NCBI GenBank assembly: GCA_023393115.1
Contig: JAEWMS010000066.1
Span: 1 to 64,000, forward strand
Origin: Bacillota bacterium
GTDB lineage: Bacteria; Bacillota; Clostridia; Acetivibrionales; DSM-1351
Length of the DNA: 64,000 nucleotides
Direction: 5' to 3'
Part shown: positions 1 through 9,600 of the stretch, in pieces
Numbering within the stretch: the first letter of the stretch is position 1
How the letters are laid out: the number at the start of each line of letters is the position of its first letter
The notes under the pieces: generated by a model
Told to the model about the DNA's origin: nothing
What the model saw: only the letters and a program-made list of their open reading frames with translations
The model's database searches: none
Position numbers and translations under genes: made by a program

Positions 1-125
1 GTTTAATATCTTTATTGGAACAGTACATGAAAGTAAGTTAATTCTATTGAACCGCCGTATACCGAACGGTACGTACGGTGGTGTGAAAGGTCGGTAGCTG
101 AAATAATCAGCTACCTCCTATTCGA
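1..125 (+). mobile_element. Group II intron, 3' end only (domains V and VI)
   Basis: Bases about 51-83 read as a group II intron domain V: an ACCGCCGTA arm pairs with TACGGTGGT across a second short stem (ACCG/CGGT). Bases about 88-118 form a domain VI-like hairpin (GGTAGCTGA / TCAGCTACC) with an A-containing loop. The sequence then runs CTCCTATTCGAT, a familiar 3' end for bacterial group II introns, which puts the 3' splice site near base 125. The 5' part and any reverse transcriptase ORF lie outside the window. This is recognition by eye of the domain V pattern, so the boundary may be off by a few bases. Confidence 0.75.
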
Positions 126-275
126 TAAAATTAAATTATCCACCTTTATTTAATGTCTGAAATTTTGCAAAATAGCGTAATATAAGAATACTAATGAGCA
201 TTTTCAAGACAAATAAAAAGTATATAATACTGCACTTTTGTTCTACTAACATAAGGCAGTAATTTGGAGGAAATA

Positions 276-992
276 ATGAACAACAGTCCTAAATATGAGA
301 CAAGTAATATATCTACCCTTGAGGAAAGAATTAATTATGTGTTCAAGGATAAAAATACTGCATTAACTGCCATTACTCACAGTTCTTATGCTAATGAAAA
401 GAAGGCAAGAAAGCTTAAATATAATGAAAGAATAGAGTTCCTTGGAGACTCTGTATTGGGACTTACCATAAGTGAACATTTATATAAAATGTACCCTGAG
501 CTCCCCGAAGGAGAATTAACTGTAACACGTTCAAAAATCGTTTGTGAAAGCTCCTTATCAAGATGTGCGACAGATATAGGCATTGGAGAACTTTTACTTC
601 TTGGAAGAGGAGAAGAATTGTCAGGAGGACGTACAAAAAGCTCGATACTGTCGGATGCTTATGAATCGTTGATCGGGGCCATTTATATTGATGGAGGTCT
701 TGAAGTTGCAAAAGAGTTTATTCTGAAACACATGGATGATATTATCAAGAGCAGCATGCAGGGTAAACTGTTTTATGACTACAAAACACAGCTACAGGAG
801 AAAATCCAGCAAAATGGAGAACAGCAGATAACCTATACTGTAGTAGACGAAAAAGGGCCTGACCACAACAAGGTATTCATAACTCAAGTAATAATCAATG
901 GATTGGTCTGTGGGCAGGGTAGCGGGCGTTCTAAGAAGGAGTCAGAGCAAAATGCTGCTAAAGATGCATTAGATAAGCTATCAGCTCAATAA
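276..992 (+). CDS. rnc: Ribonuclease III
   Basis: Double-strand-specific endoribonuclease that processes rRNA precursors and structured mRNAs in the cytoplasm. The 238-residue protein has the RNase III signature ERIEFLGDSVL at residues 51-61, a second acidic catalytic segment (LSDAYESLIGA, about residues 128-138) and a C-terminal double-stranded RNA-binding domain from about residue 165. Length is normal for the family. The start at 276 was chosen because GGAGG (266-270) sits 5 bases upstream; an upstream in-frame TTG at 264 overlaps that site and is less likely. A radical SAM gene begins 3 bases after the stop, so the two are probably cotranscribed. The rnc / smc / ftsY neighbourhood is usual in Firmicutes. 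Confidence 0.97.
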   Translation: MNNSPKYETSNISTLEERINYVFKDKNTALTAITHSSYANEKKARKLKYNERIEFLGDSVLGLTISEHLYKMYPELPEGELTVTRSKIVCESSLSRCATDIGIGELLLLGRGEELSGGRTKSSILSDAYESLIGAIYIDGGLEVAKEFILKHMDDIIKSSMQGKLFYDYKTQLQEKIQQNGEQQITYTVVDEKGPDHNKVFITQVIINGLVCGQGSGRSKKESEQNAAKDALDKLSAQ

Positions 993-995
993 TCG

Positions 996-2021
996 ATGAG
1001 GGAGTGTCGCAAAATAAAAAAGCATATCGTAATTCCAGTGTTTGTTCCTCACAAGGGCTGTCCCTTTGACTGTATTTTTTGTAATCAGAAAAGAATCAGC
1101 GGACAGGTTAAGGATGCAACTGAGGCTGAAATAAGAAGATCAATTGAAGAGCATTTGATGACAAGTCAGGATGCCTTTATTGAAATAGGTTTTTATGGAG
1201 GAAGTTTTACAGGTATATCGAAGGAAGAACAGAAGTGGTATCTTGAGATTGCCTACAGTTATGTAAAGTCAGGTAGGGTTAATGAGTTGAGGTTATCCAC
1301 CAGACCTGACTATATTAATGACGAAATTCTTGACTTTCTGGCGGAGTATAAAGTAAAAACAATTGAGCTTGGTGCTCAGAGTCTTGATGAACGTGTGCTT
1401 CATTGTAGTAACAGAGGACATGGTATGAAGGTAGTGGAGAAAGCGTCAGAAATGATCAAGGAAAAAGGGTTTTCCCTTGGAATACAAACCATGATAGGTT
1501 TACCCGAAGATACAAGGGAGAAGGCAGTAAATACTGCAAAAAAAGTTATAGAAATTGCCCCTGATATTGTTCGCATATATCCTACACTAGTTATCAAGGA
1601 TACTTATCTGCAAAAGTTATACGAAACCGGAAAATATACTCCTTTGACATTGGATGAAGCTGTTGACCTATCTGCTGAACTTTTGGAGCTTTATGAAGAG
1701 AATAACATAAATGTCATACGTATAGGCCTTCAGCCTACTGAAAGTATTAATGAAAATGGTGATGTTGTTGCAGGGCCCTTTCATCCTGCTTTTAGGCAGT
1801 TGGTCCAGTCGAGGCTTATGAGAAACCGGCTTGAGAAATATTTCCGAAATAATAAAATTCATCATATCGAAGAAGTAACAATTGAATGCAACCCAAGAAA
1901 TATTTCTAATATCATTGGGCAAAAACGTGAAAATATTCATAAACTTAGAGCAGAATTCAACATTGGTAGCATAAAAGTAATAAGTAGTGATGTAGCAGAC
2001 TCATTTAATGTGAAAATTTGA
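996..2021 (+). CDS. Elp3-like short radical SAM protein
   Basis: A 341-residue radical SAM protein with the cluster motif C22-X3-C26-X2-C29 (GCPFDCIFCNQ), a GFYGGSFTGI segment and ELGAQS, all typical of Elp3/HemN-like radical SAM domains. It lacks the acetyltransferase domain of full-length Elp3, so it belongs to the short Elp3-related clade that clostridia carry between rnc and smc. Its reaction is not known to me; an RNA or tRNA substrate is plausible from the family and from the rnc linkage, but is inference. It starts 3 bases after rnc with no strong ribosome site, which suggests translational coupling. Confidence 0.85.
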   Translation: MRECRKIKKHIVIPVFVPHKGCPFDCIFCNQKRISGQVKDATEAEIRRSIEEHLMTSQDAFIEIGFYGGSFTGISKEEQKWYLEIAYSYVKSGRVNELRLSTRPDYINDEILDFLAEYKVKTIELGAQSLDERVLHCSNRGHGMKVVEKASEMIKEKGFSLGIQTMIGLPEDTREKAVNTAKKVIEIAPDIVRIYPTLVIKDTYLQKLYETGKYTPLTLDEAVDLSAELLELYEENNINVIRIGLQPTESINENGDVVAGPFHPAFRQLVQSRLMRNRLEKYFRNNKIHHIEEVTIECNPRNISNIIGQKRENIHKLRAEFNIGSIKVISSDVADSFNVKI

Positions 2022-2067
2022 CAAAATCAGTCTATAATGTTTATGTAATATTTTAAATGTAAAAAGA

Positions 2068-2092
2068 AGGAATTTGAAGTAATATATAGAAT
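2068..2092 (+). promoter_or_regulatory. Putative sigma-H promoter of spoVS
   Basis: AGGAATT (2068-2074) followed by AGAAT (2088-2092) with about 13 bases between fits the sigma-H pattern (AGGAWWT ... RGAAT). It lies about 60 bases upstream of spoVS. In Bacillus subtilis spoVS is transcribed by sigma-H, so the match is biologically sensible. Confidence 0.6.
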
Positions 2093-2151
2093 ACTATTAG
2101 ATAGATATACAAATCTACTTTTTATTAAGCATTTTTTAGGAGGATGTATTT

Positions 2152-2412
2152 ATGGAAGTTCTAAAAGTTTCAGCTAATTCGCAGCCAAAATCTGTTGCTG
2201 GAGCATTAGCCGCTGTTTTACGCGACAATAATTATGCGGAAATTCAAGCAGTCGGTGCTGGGGCAGTAAATCAGGCGGTTAAGGCAATTGCAATTACTCG
2301 AGGTTTTGTTGCTCCTAATGGAATCGATCTTGTTGCAGTACCTGCTTTTGCTGAAGTTAACATTGATGGGGAAGAAAGAACAGCTATCAAGTTCTATATT
2401 CAGCCGCGATAA
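2152..2412 (+). CDS. spoVS: Stage V sporulation protein S
   Basis: Small 86-residue SpoVS protein, a dimeric Alba-like nucleic-acid-binding family needed for spore coat assembly and core dehydration in Bacillus. The sequence is nearly the family consensus over its whole length (EVLKVSANSQPKSVAGALA, then AVGAGAVNQAVKAIAI). AGGAGG ends about 8 bases before the ATG. It stands alone between a sigma-H-like promoter (2068-2092) and a bidirectional terminator (2429-2450). Strong evidence that the host sporulates. Confidence 0.97.
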   Translation: MEVLKVSANSQPKSVAGALAAVLRDNNYAEIQAVGAGAVNQAVKAIAITRGFVAPNGIDLVAVPAFAEVNIDGEERTAIKFYIQPR

Positions 2413-2428
2413 TTACCCTTAAAAACAA

Positions 2429-2450
2429 GGCTCGCATTAAAATGCGAGCC
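2429..2450. terminator. Bidirectional intrinsic terminator between spoVS and the superoxide dismutase gene
   Basis: Perfect inverted repeat GGCTCGCAT / ATGCGAGCC around a TAAA loop. A T-rich tract (AATTTTATTTT) follows on the + strand and another (TTGTTTTTAA) follows on the - strand. The genes converge here, so one hairpin can serve both. Confidence 0.9.
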
Positions 2451-2472
2451 AATTTTATTTTCGTGTACTTTT

Positions 2473-3120
2473 TCAAGTCACAGTTAGAGGTACCTGACCA
2501 TTTAATGCCATTAATAACCTTCGTTCTACTTCGTTCCAGTTAACTATTTCCCACCATGCATCAATATATTTCCGCCTGTTGTTCTGGTAATCCAGATAAT
2601 AGGCATGTTCCCAGGTATCACAGACCAGAATGGGAATTCCGCCCCACTGTGTCAGATTCTGATGTTTTTCAGCCATTAGTATTTCAAGCCTCTTCCATGA
2701 CGGCTGCCAAACCAGTATTCCCCAGCCCGAACCTTCAACTTTTTCAGCTGCTCCTTTAAATTGTTCCATAAATGAGTTGAAATTGCCAAAATACCGGTTT
2801 ATTTCATTAAATGTATTGTGACCGGGCAGGCCACCTTTACCATGAGGAGCCATAACCGTCCAAAAAATGCTGTGAAGTATATGTCCGGAACCGTTGAAAG
2901 CAAGTTCGTTTTCCCAAAATTTAATTAAATCAAAATTATTATCCATGCGTGCTTTTTCCAAACTTAGTTCGGCCTTGTTTAAGCCATCTACGTATGCTTT
3001 ATGATGTCTGTCATGATGTATCCGTAAAGCATTTTCACTGATAACAGGTTCAAGGGCGTTATATGAGTAGGGAAGTGGGGGCAGCTTATGCTGACCAATG
3101 GGTACCATGTTATAAAGCAT
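2473..3120 (-). CDS. Fe/Mn superoxide dismutase
   Basis: Converts superoxide to oxygen and hydrogen peroxide. The 215-residue protein has the four metal ligands by alignment to E. coli SodA/SodB: His35 (in RIHHDRHHKAYV), His83 (GHILHSIFW), Asp168 and His172 (DTWEHAYYLDY). It has a short N-terminal extension beginning MLYNMVPIGQHKLPPLPY. Metal choice (Fe or Mn) cannot be read with confidence. It is convergent with spoVS and shares its terminator. The gene upstream (3255-3815, same strand) has its own terminator, so this unit is probably monocistronic. It fits an anaerobe that must survive oxygen exposure. Confidence 0.93.
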   Translation of the reverse strand: MLYNMVPIGQHKLPPLPYSYNALEPVISENALRIHHDRHHKAYVDGLNKAELSLEKARMDNNFDLIKFWENELAFNGSGHILHSIFWTVMAPHGKGGLPGHNTFNEINRYFGNFNSFMEQFKGAAEKVEGSGWGILVWQPSWKRLEILMAEKHQNLTQWGGIPILVCDTWEHAYYLDYQNNRRKYIDAWWEIVNWNEVERRLLMALNGQVPLTVT

Positions 3121-3198
3121 ATAATACCTCTGTGCTATAGTTCTTTTTCATTATATTACGCATTGTAACAGCTTGTGATTATAAAAAGAAACAATAAA

Positions 3199-3223
3199 AC
3201 AGCGTCAATAATATTGACGCTGT
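3199..3223 (-). terminator. Intrinsic terminator of the repeat protein gene
   Basis: Inverted repeat ACAGCGTCAAT / ATTGACGCTGT with a 3-base loop. Read on the minus strand it is followed by TTTTATTGTTTC. It lies 32 bases past the stop codon of the gene at 3255-3815. Confidence 0.85.
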
Positions 3224-3254
3224 GAAAAATCAACAGGTTATAGTAATGTTTCTA

Positions 3255-3815
3255 CTAGAAGCCAAAGCCTCCATGAAAGCCGGATCCGAAGCCAAAATGA
3301 GGACGACGTCTTCTTCTGAGCAGCTCTCTTAAGAGAATTATTGAAATCAAATCCCTGCGGAATCTCCTTCTTCTGCCAAAACCTCCGCCGAAAAATCCAA
3401 ATTGTCTATCATCTTTATCTTTCCCGTATTGATAAGGTTCCATATCTTGATAATCGTTATCTTTTCCATAGTGATATGGTTCCATATCCTGATAATCATT
3501 ATCACCTTTGTAGTTATAGCTCTCTAAATTCTGATTGTCATCATCATCTTCGTACTCAGCTTCAATATCCTGTCCCACTCTGTTATCAATGTCATCTACT
3601 ATTTCTTCCAGTTGTTGGCGAGAGGGCGTAAACATAGTACCTTTTTTAGCAATCATTCTGTCACAGTGGCGGGATACTTCAGGAAAAATTATATAATAGC
3701 ATCTCGGGAACATGGATTCTAATTGTTCCTGTGGCATTTCCATCATTGGCTCATATTGCTGAGGAAGATTCATCATTTGCATATATGGCTTACTGGACCA
3801 GTTATTTGGCATCAT
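3255..3815 (-). CDS. Hypothetical repeat protein with acidic centre and Arg/Gly-rich tail, possible spore-surface protein
   Basis: A 186-residue protein of unknown function. Residues 1-35 are rich in Met, Pro and Gln. Residues 36-80 are a folded-looking segment (CYYIIFPEVSRHCDRM). Residues 85-135 are very acidic and hold two perfect-period 14-residue repeats (NDYQDMEPYHYGKD, then NDYQDMEPYQYGKD), with a degenerate copy before them. The end is strongly basic and glycine/phenylalanine-rich (FGRRRRFRRD, LLRRRRRPHFGFG, HGGFGF). No signal peptide is seen. The composition and the sporulation gene nearby recall clostridial spore-coat proteins, but that is only a guess. AGGAGG precedes the ATG. Confidence 0.7.
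   Translation of the reverse strand: MMPNNWSSKPYMQMMNLPQQYEPMMEMPQEQLESMFPRCYYIIFPEVSRHCDRMIAKKGTMFTPSRQQLEEIVDDIDNRVGQDIEAEYEDDDDNQNLESYNYKGDNDYQDMEPYHYGKDNDYQDMEPYQYGKDKDDRQFGFFGGGFGRRRRFRRDLISIILLRELLRRRRRPHFGFGSGFHGGFGF
3417..3500 (-). repeat. Two tandem 42-bp coding repeats
   Basis: Two consecutive 42-base units encode 14-residue repeats NDYQDMEPY(H/Q)YGKD at residues 106-119 and 120-133 of the protein at 3255-3815. A partial, diverged copy precedes them. Such units readily change copy number between strains. Confidence 0.85.
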
Positions 3816-4070
3816 GCCAACCTCCTTTAATAATGAAAAGTTCTTACAAACTATTTTATGCTTTAATTAATCAGTTGGTTACGATATGTACACATTATGT
3901 AAATTAAAATAAGGAGTTTATGTTTTATTTAGAAATAATTCAGATTATTTTATTGCCGAATAAAGAATTTGTCATTATTTTTGATATAATTCATTTAAGT
4001 AATAAAATGTTATTAAAGGGTAAAGCTAAAAAAAATAAATACTATCTATAAGTTGACAATGGAGGGCTTT

Positions 4071-4445
4071 ATGCTGGAAGAAATAATGCTTGGAAAAAAG
4101 ATATGGGCTGTTGTAGGTGCAAATCAGGATCAAAGTAAATATGGAAATATGATTTATAGAAAGTTAAAGTCCAAGGGCTATGAGGTTTATGCTGTAAATC
4201 CCATGTATGATACTGTTGAGGGAGATATTTGTTATAAGGATTTATCTTCACTTCCTGTTGTTCCTGAGGTGATAAATATGGTTGTATCACCTAAGAGAGG
4301 AAGAGCTGTTATAGAAGAAGCAGCAAAGCTTGGGATAAAATATATATGGCTGCAACCGGGCACATATGATGAAGAACTGCTTAGGCAGATAGAGAGCCTC
4401 GGGCTTCAACAGGTTCAGGCATGTGTTTTGGTAGCAACAAGATAG
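4071..4445 (+). CDS. CoA-binding domain protein (YccU-like)
   Basis: A 124-residue single-domain Rossmann protein of the CoA_binding_2 family. It has an N-terminal IWAVVGANQDQSKYGN nucleotide-binding segment, VYAVNPMY, NMVVSPKRG and WLQPGTYDEE, in the family's order. Members bind CoA in the cytoplasm; the physiological role is unknown. The start at 4071 has GGAGGG at 4061-4066; an upstream in-frame TTG at 4053 overlaps no ribosome site. The gene is divergent from the repeat protein across about 250 bases. Confidence 0.88.
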   Translation: MLEEIMLGKKIWAVVGANQDQSKYGNMIYRKLKSKGYEVYAVNPMYDTVEGDICYKDLSSLPVVPEVINMVVSPKRGRAVIEEAAKLGIKYIWLQPGTYDEELLRQIESLGLQQVQACVLVATR

Positions 4446-4521
4446 TTAAATAAGTTCTACTTATGAAACAATAATAAACATCCATATAAATAATAATGGA
4501 TAAATGTAAGGAGGAGTTAAA

Positions 4522-5283
4522 ATGTCTGATAAAGAGCTCTATAGTGCCATTTTCAGGAGAAAATCGGTCCGAAGGTATGATATGACGCCTCTGCCTCAGG
4601 ACAAACTGGATAAGCTTTGGGCTTTCATCGGTACTATAAGGAAACTTGATGAGACCATCAAAACAGATTTCACAATTCTCAGTGAAGAAAAAATAAGAGG
4701 ATTATTTTCACTAAAGTTTATGCTGGCACCACATTATATCTGTATATATTCTGAGAAAAAAGAAGGTTATTTGATGAATACAGGTTTTATAATGCAGCAG
4801 ATTGATTTATTTCTATCCAGCAACAATATTGGCAGCTGTTGGCTAGGAATGTCAAAGCCAGGAAGCGATCTGGAACTAACTAAGGACGGTCTGAGTTATG
4901 TAATTATGCTTGCATTTGGAAATTCACCCGAACCAATCCATAGATCAGGTACCGATGAGTTTAAGAGGAAAAACTTGAATGAGATATCTTCGATAGATAA
5001 TGCTGCGGAGCTGCTTGAACCTGTAAGAATGGCACCTTCCGCCGGAAATACCCAGTGCTGGTTCTTCAGTGGAAATACTACAGAGCTTATAGTCAGCAGG
5101 AAAAAACAAAGTCTCATTAAAGCACAGCTTTATGGAAGAATGAATATTATCGATATAGGAATTGCTCTGTGTCATTTGTGGCTTGCTGCAGAAATTCAAG
5201 GCAAGAAAGTACAATTTGACTTAACAGATGGTATAGCTCCGGATGGCTATGAATATATGCTAAAGGCAAAATTATGGTCTTAG
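4522..5283 (+). CDS. Nitroreductase-family flavoprotein (TM1586-like)
   Basis: A 253-residue protein of the putative nitroreductase TM1586 family, which is a tandem arrangement of nitroreductase-like halves that bind FMN. The N-terminal signature is SAIFRRKSVRRYDMTPLP and the second half holds RMAPSAGNTQCWFF, matching the Rx(A/S)PSAxNxQpW flavin motif. The substrate is unknown. GGAGG is placed before the ATG. It sits 66 bases upstream of an aldo/keto reductase-ferredoxin fusion, and the two may form a redox operon. Confidence 0.85.
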   Translation: MSDKELYSAIFRRKSVRRYDMTPLPQDKLDKLWAFIGTIRKLDETIKTDFTILSEEKIRGLFSLKFMLAPHYICIYSEKKEGYLMNTGFIMQQIDLFLSSNNIGSCWLGMSKPGSDLELTKDGLSYVIMLAFGNSPEPIHRSGTDEFKRKNLNEISSIDNAAELLEPVRMAPSAGNTQCWFFSGNTTELIVSRKKQSLIKAQLYGRMNIIDIGIALCHLWLAAEIQGKKVQFDLTDGIAPDGYEYMLKAKLWS

Positions 5284-5349
5284 GATTATATAAAATTTCT
5301 TATATAAATTATTAAACCAAGCCGTGCTATGTTTAGGAGGTAACTTTTT

Positions 5350-6540
5350 ATGCTAACAAGAATAAATCAAAAAAATGGTGAGGAACTATCCATTTTGGGC
5401 TTTGGATGTATGCGCTTTCCCACAAAAGCCGGAGGAATAGATGAGGCGAGAGCTATAGCCATGATCCGGGATTCCATAGAAAAGGGAGTCAACTATTTTG
5501 ATACAGCCTACATATATCATGCCGGTAAAAGTGAATCTATACTTGGAAAGGCTCTATTGGGTGGCTATCGTAAAAGAGTAAAAATTGCTACCAAGCTGCC
5601 ACCTTTCCTGGTCAAAAAAATGGATGATGCTCTTAAAATATTTACAAAACAGCTTTCACGGCTGCAGACAGACTATATTGATTATTATCTCCTGCATATG
5701 CTTACAGATAAACCGTCCTTTGACAGACTTGCGGCATTGGGAGTGATGACCTGGCTCGAGGAACTAAAGAAAAAAGGTATCGTAAGAAATATAGGCTTTT
5801 CCTTCCATGGAGGGAAAGCTGATTTTGAGCAGATTGTAACGGCTTATCCATGGGATTTTTGTCAGATACAGTATAATTACATGGATGAAAATAACCAGGC
5901 TACCAGGGACGGCTTGATGCTTGCGGCCAGTATGGGGATTCCGGTTATAGTTATGGAACCCTTAAGAGGAGGAAAACTTGTAACACATCTTCCTTCGGAG
6001 GTTAATAAGGCATTTAAAGATTATGATAAAGACAGGTCACCTGCCGAATGGGCATTCCGTTGGATTTGGAATCATCCTGAGGTAAATGTGGTCCTGTCAG
6101 GAATGAGCGATGAAGTTCAGATTGATGATAATATAAGAATTGCTTCAGAGGCAGCTCCAAATACTCTATCACTTGAAGAAATTGCTGTGTTTGATAGGGT
6201 TAAAAAGGTTATGCAGGAGAAAACAAAGATTAACTGCACCGCTTGCGGCTATTGTTTGCCTTGTCCGGCTGGGGTAGATATTCCGGCCTGCTTTTCACAT
6301 TACAATGATAAGTACCTCACTAACGATAAATCTGTAAGATTCAGATATTTCCAATCCTTAGGCGCTCTGTCGGCTAAACCCGCATATGCATCAAAATGCG
6401 TTAGCTGTGGAAAGTGTGAGAGCCATTGCCCTCAAAGCATAGCTATTCGTGAGCAGTTGAAAGTTGTAAGCAAGGAAATAGAGGGTTTTCTTTTCAGATC
6501 TGTAGTAGGAATAGCTCGCAAATTTATGAGATTAAAGTAA
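5350..6540 (+). CDS. Aldo/keto reductase with C-terminal 4Fe-4S ferredoxin domain
   Basis: A 396-residue fusion. Residues 1-285 are an aldo/keto reductase barrel with the tetrad Asp51, Tyr56 (DTAYIY), Lys82 and His116 (YYLLHM). Residues about 295-370 carry two cysteine clusters, CTACGYCLPCPAGVDIP and CVSCGKCESHCPQS, typical of a dicluster ferredoxin domain. This architecture is common in clostridia; the substrate is unknown. Electrons may pass between ferredoxin-type carriers and a carbonyl substrate (inference). AGGAGG sits about 8 bases before the ATG. The next gene, smc, follows after a weak hairpin. Confidence 0.92.
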   Translation: MLTRINQKNGEELSILGFGCMRFPTKAGGIDEARAIAMIRDSIEKGVNYFDTAYIYHAGKSESILGKALLGGYRKRVKIATKLPPFLVKKMDDALKIFTKQLSRLQTDYIDYYLLHMLTDKPSFDRLAALGVMTWLEELKKKGIVRNIGFSFHGGKADFEQIVTAYPWDFCQIQYNYMDENNQATRDGLMLAASMGIPVIVMEPLRGGKLVTHLPSEVNKAFKDYDKDRSPAEWAFRWIWNHPEVNVVLSGMSDEVQIDDNIRIASEAAPNTLSLEEIAVFDRVKKVMQEKTKINCTACGYCLPCPAGVDIPACFSHYNDKYLTNDKSVRFRYFQSLGALSAKPAYASKCVSCGKCESHCPQSIAIREQLKVVSKEIEGFLFRSVVGIARKFMRLK

Positions 6541-6546
6541 TGCAAA

Positions 6547-6576
6547 AATACCATCAGACAGCTAACTAATGGTATT
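6547..6576 (+). terminator. Weak terminator-like hairpin after the aldo/keto reductase gene
   Basis: AATACCAT / ATGGTATT arms with a 14-base loop, followed by ATTGTCTTCC. The T-tract is poor, so termination may be partial. Confidence 0.4.
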
Positions 6577-6657
6577 ATTGTCTTCCAATAAAACTTAAAG
6601 TGTGCTAAAATTTAGACAAGTTTTAAAAAGGATAACAACAAATTTTCGGGGTGTACA

Positions 6658-9600
6658 ATGTATTTAAAAAAACTTGAAATACAAGGATTTAAATCATTTG
6701 CTGACAAAATAAATTTGGATTTTACATCGGGAATTACAGCGGTGGTGGGTCCCAACGGCAGTGGAAAAAGCAATATAGGTGATGCTGTAAGATGGGTTTT
6801 AGGTGAGCAAAGTGCAAAAACTCTCCGAGGCAGTAAAATGGAGGATGTTATTTTTGCTGGAACAGAACACAGAAAGTCTGTAGGCTTTGCCGAAGTTTCA
6901 CTGACCATTGATAATTCAGACAATTATCTTCCTGTATCGTATAGTGAAGTAACTATTGCAAGAAGGGTTTATCGTTCCGGTGAAAGTGAATATTACATAA
7001 ACAAGACGTCATGTCGACTTAAAGACATACATGAACTTTTTCTAGATACCGGTATAGGCCGCGATGGCTATTCCATAATAGGTCAGGGACGAGTTGATGA
7101 AATACTCAGCAGTAAATCTGAGGATAGAAGGCATATATTTGAAGAAGCCTCAGGAATAATGAAGTACAAGGTAAGAAAACAGGAGGCTGAAAGAAAGCTT
7201 AGCCTGACCGAGCAGAATCTTGTTAGAATAAATGACATAATAAGCGAACTCGAAAGTCAGCTGGAACCCCTCAGAGAGCAATCTGATGCGGCCAAAAAGT
7301 ATCTATCGCTGAGAGATGCCCTAAAGGAGTTAGAAGTAAATGTATATCTGGACAGTATAGATAAATATAAGGAAAAGATTAAGGAATATGAGGAACAGTA
7401 TAAAGATATAAGAGAAAACATTGATGCAGAAGAGAGAAAGCTTAGAAATATAACCGCACAGAATCAGCAGAAAACCGAAATGCTTAAAACTCTTGAAGAC
7501 AAAATTAACGAAGCAAGAGATAAGTTTTATGTAATCGAAGCCAGCCTTGAAAAAAACAGCTCGGAAATAAATTTGAACAATGAAAAGATTAACGGTCTCA
7601 ATCAAAATGTAAAGCGCTTGGATGAAGAAATAACAGAAATCAATACCAAGTCTGAAGACCTTTCAAAGGAAGAAAAAACACGGCAGGCCAAAATGGACTA
7701 TTTGAACAAACAGTATGCCGATTTTGCTAAAAAACTTGAGAATTATCAGTCGGAACTGGATGCTATTGTGTCCACATTAAGTGAGAGTGAACAGCAGATT
7801 GAAAAACTGAAAGCTGGGATAATGGATAAACTTGACCTTCAATCTGATAAGAGAACACAAATAAATAATATCAAGAATCATATTGAGAATCTCAAAAAAA
7901 GACAGAACTCTATAGGAACTGAAATTTATACCTTGAAGCTGGAAAAAGATAAAGACAACATGAAGAAAGAGGATCTGTCAGAAAGCATTAGAAATACCAT
8001 TCAGCTTATCAAGCATTCAAATACCAAAATGCAGGAATTGTCCAGCGAGAAAAGCGAACTACAGAATACGCTGATAACCATTGAGAAGCAATATGGTACG
8101 GTGAAAACCGATATTCAGGTTAAGTCCTCGAGACACCGTATGCTTAAGGATATGGAAAAGAGTATGGAGGGCTATAGCAGGAGTGTTAAGGAGATCATGC
8201 ATGCCTGTCAGTCTTCGGCCGAATTCGGAAGTGGAATTCACGGAACTGTGGCACAGCTTATAAGTGTTGATAAAAAATATGAAACAGCAATTGAAATGAC
8301 TCTGGGAGGTTCTCTTCAAAATATTATAGCTTCAACTGAAGAGGATGCTAAAAAGGCAATTGAATTCCTTAAAAGAAATCGAATAGGAAGAGCCACTTTT
8401 TTACCGATAACTTCTGTTAATGGTAAGAGACTTGATGAGAACACCCTTGGCAGGCTTAAGGAGTTTCAGGGCTTTTGCGGGTTGGCCTCAGATATTGTGA
8501 CCTGTGATCCAAAATATAATGGAATTGTCTTGAATCTTTTGGGAAGAGTTGCAGTTGTTGAAAACCTTGATGCTGGTATCAGCATAGCGAAGAAATTTGG
8601 TTATTCCTTCAGAGTTGTTACGCTGGAAGGAGATATTCTGAGTACCAGTGGTTCCATGTCAGGGGGAAGCAACGATCATAAAAGCTCAGGCATTTTAAGT
8701 AGAAGTAGAGAGATTACCGAATTGGAAGCCGTAGTTGAAGCACTGAAAAAAGAGGAAATTTCAATAAGCGGTAAAATCGTAGAGATAAAGAATATGTTGT
8801 CTGAGATAGAGACAGAATACAATGAAGAAAATTCAAAACTTCGGGACTGCGAGCTGGTTAAAACCAGAGATGAGAATCATATTGCCATGCTCGAGGACAA
8901 TATAAGAAAGACCGATGCTAAAATCGGCATGCTCAATGATGAGAAAAACCAGGTTATCAAGCAGGAACAGGAAACTGTACTGGAACAGAAAAAGTATGAG
9001 GAAGAGCTTGAGGCCATTGAAAAAGATATTTCTGAAACCAAGGCTATAATTGCTGAGCATCAGGAAAAATTCAAGGCTGATCAGTCTGTCAGAGATGAGC
9101 TCCATCAGGAAATAACCGACTTTAAAATATCGGTTAATTCCATAGTTGAAAGTATTCAGAGCGTCAATGAGCACATGGAAAGAATTCATAATGAAAAAGA
9201 AACCATGCAGAGAAGCTTATCCAGAAAACAGAATGAAAAGCAAAAGTCAGAGAATGAGATTCTTTCGCTAAAGCTAGCTATAGAAGGTTTTGAAAATCAG
9301 ATTAAAGGTTTGCAGAATGAAAAAACAGGTAAAACTTTAGAAATAGATAGATTGGTTGAAGAAAAGAAGGTTTTGGAGGAGGAATCCTCAGACTTTATTG
9401 AAAAGCTTAATTCCACAAACAAAACAATCCTTTTGCTTCAGGAGGAATATAACAGAATAGATGTAAAGAACACCAAAGCTGAAGCAGAAATGAAGGCTAT
9501 TCAGGACAGAATGTGGGATGAATATGAACTGACCTATTCAAGCGCAGTGGAGATTAAGAAAGAGCTTCCAAGCATACCGCAGGCACAAAAGACAATTAAT

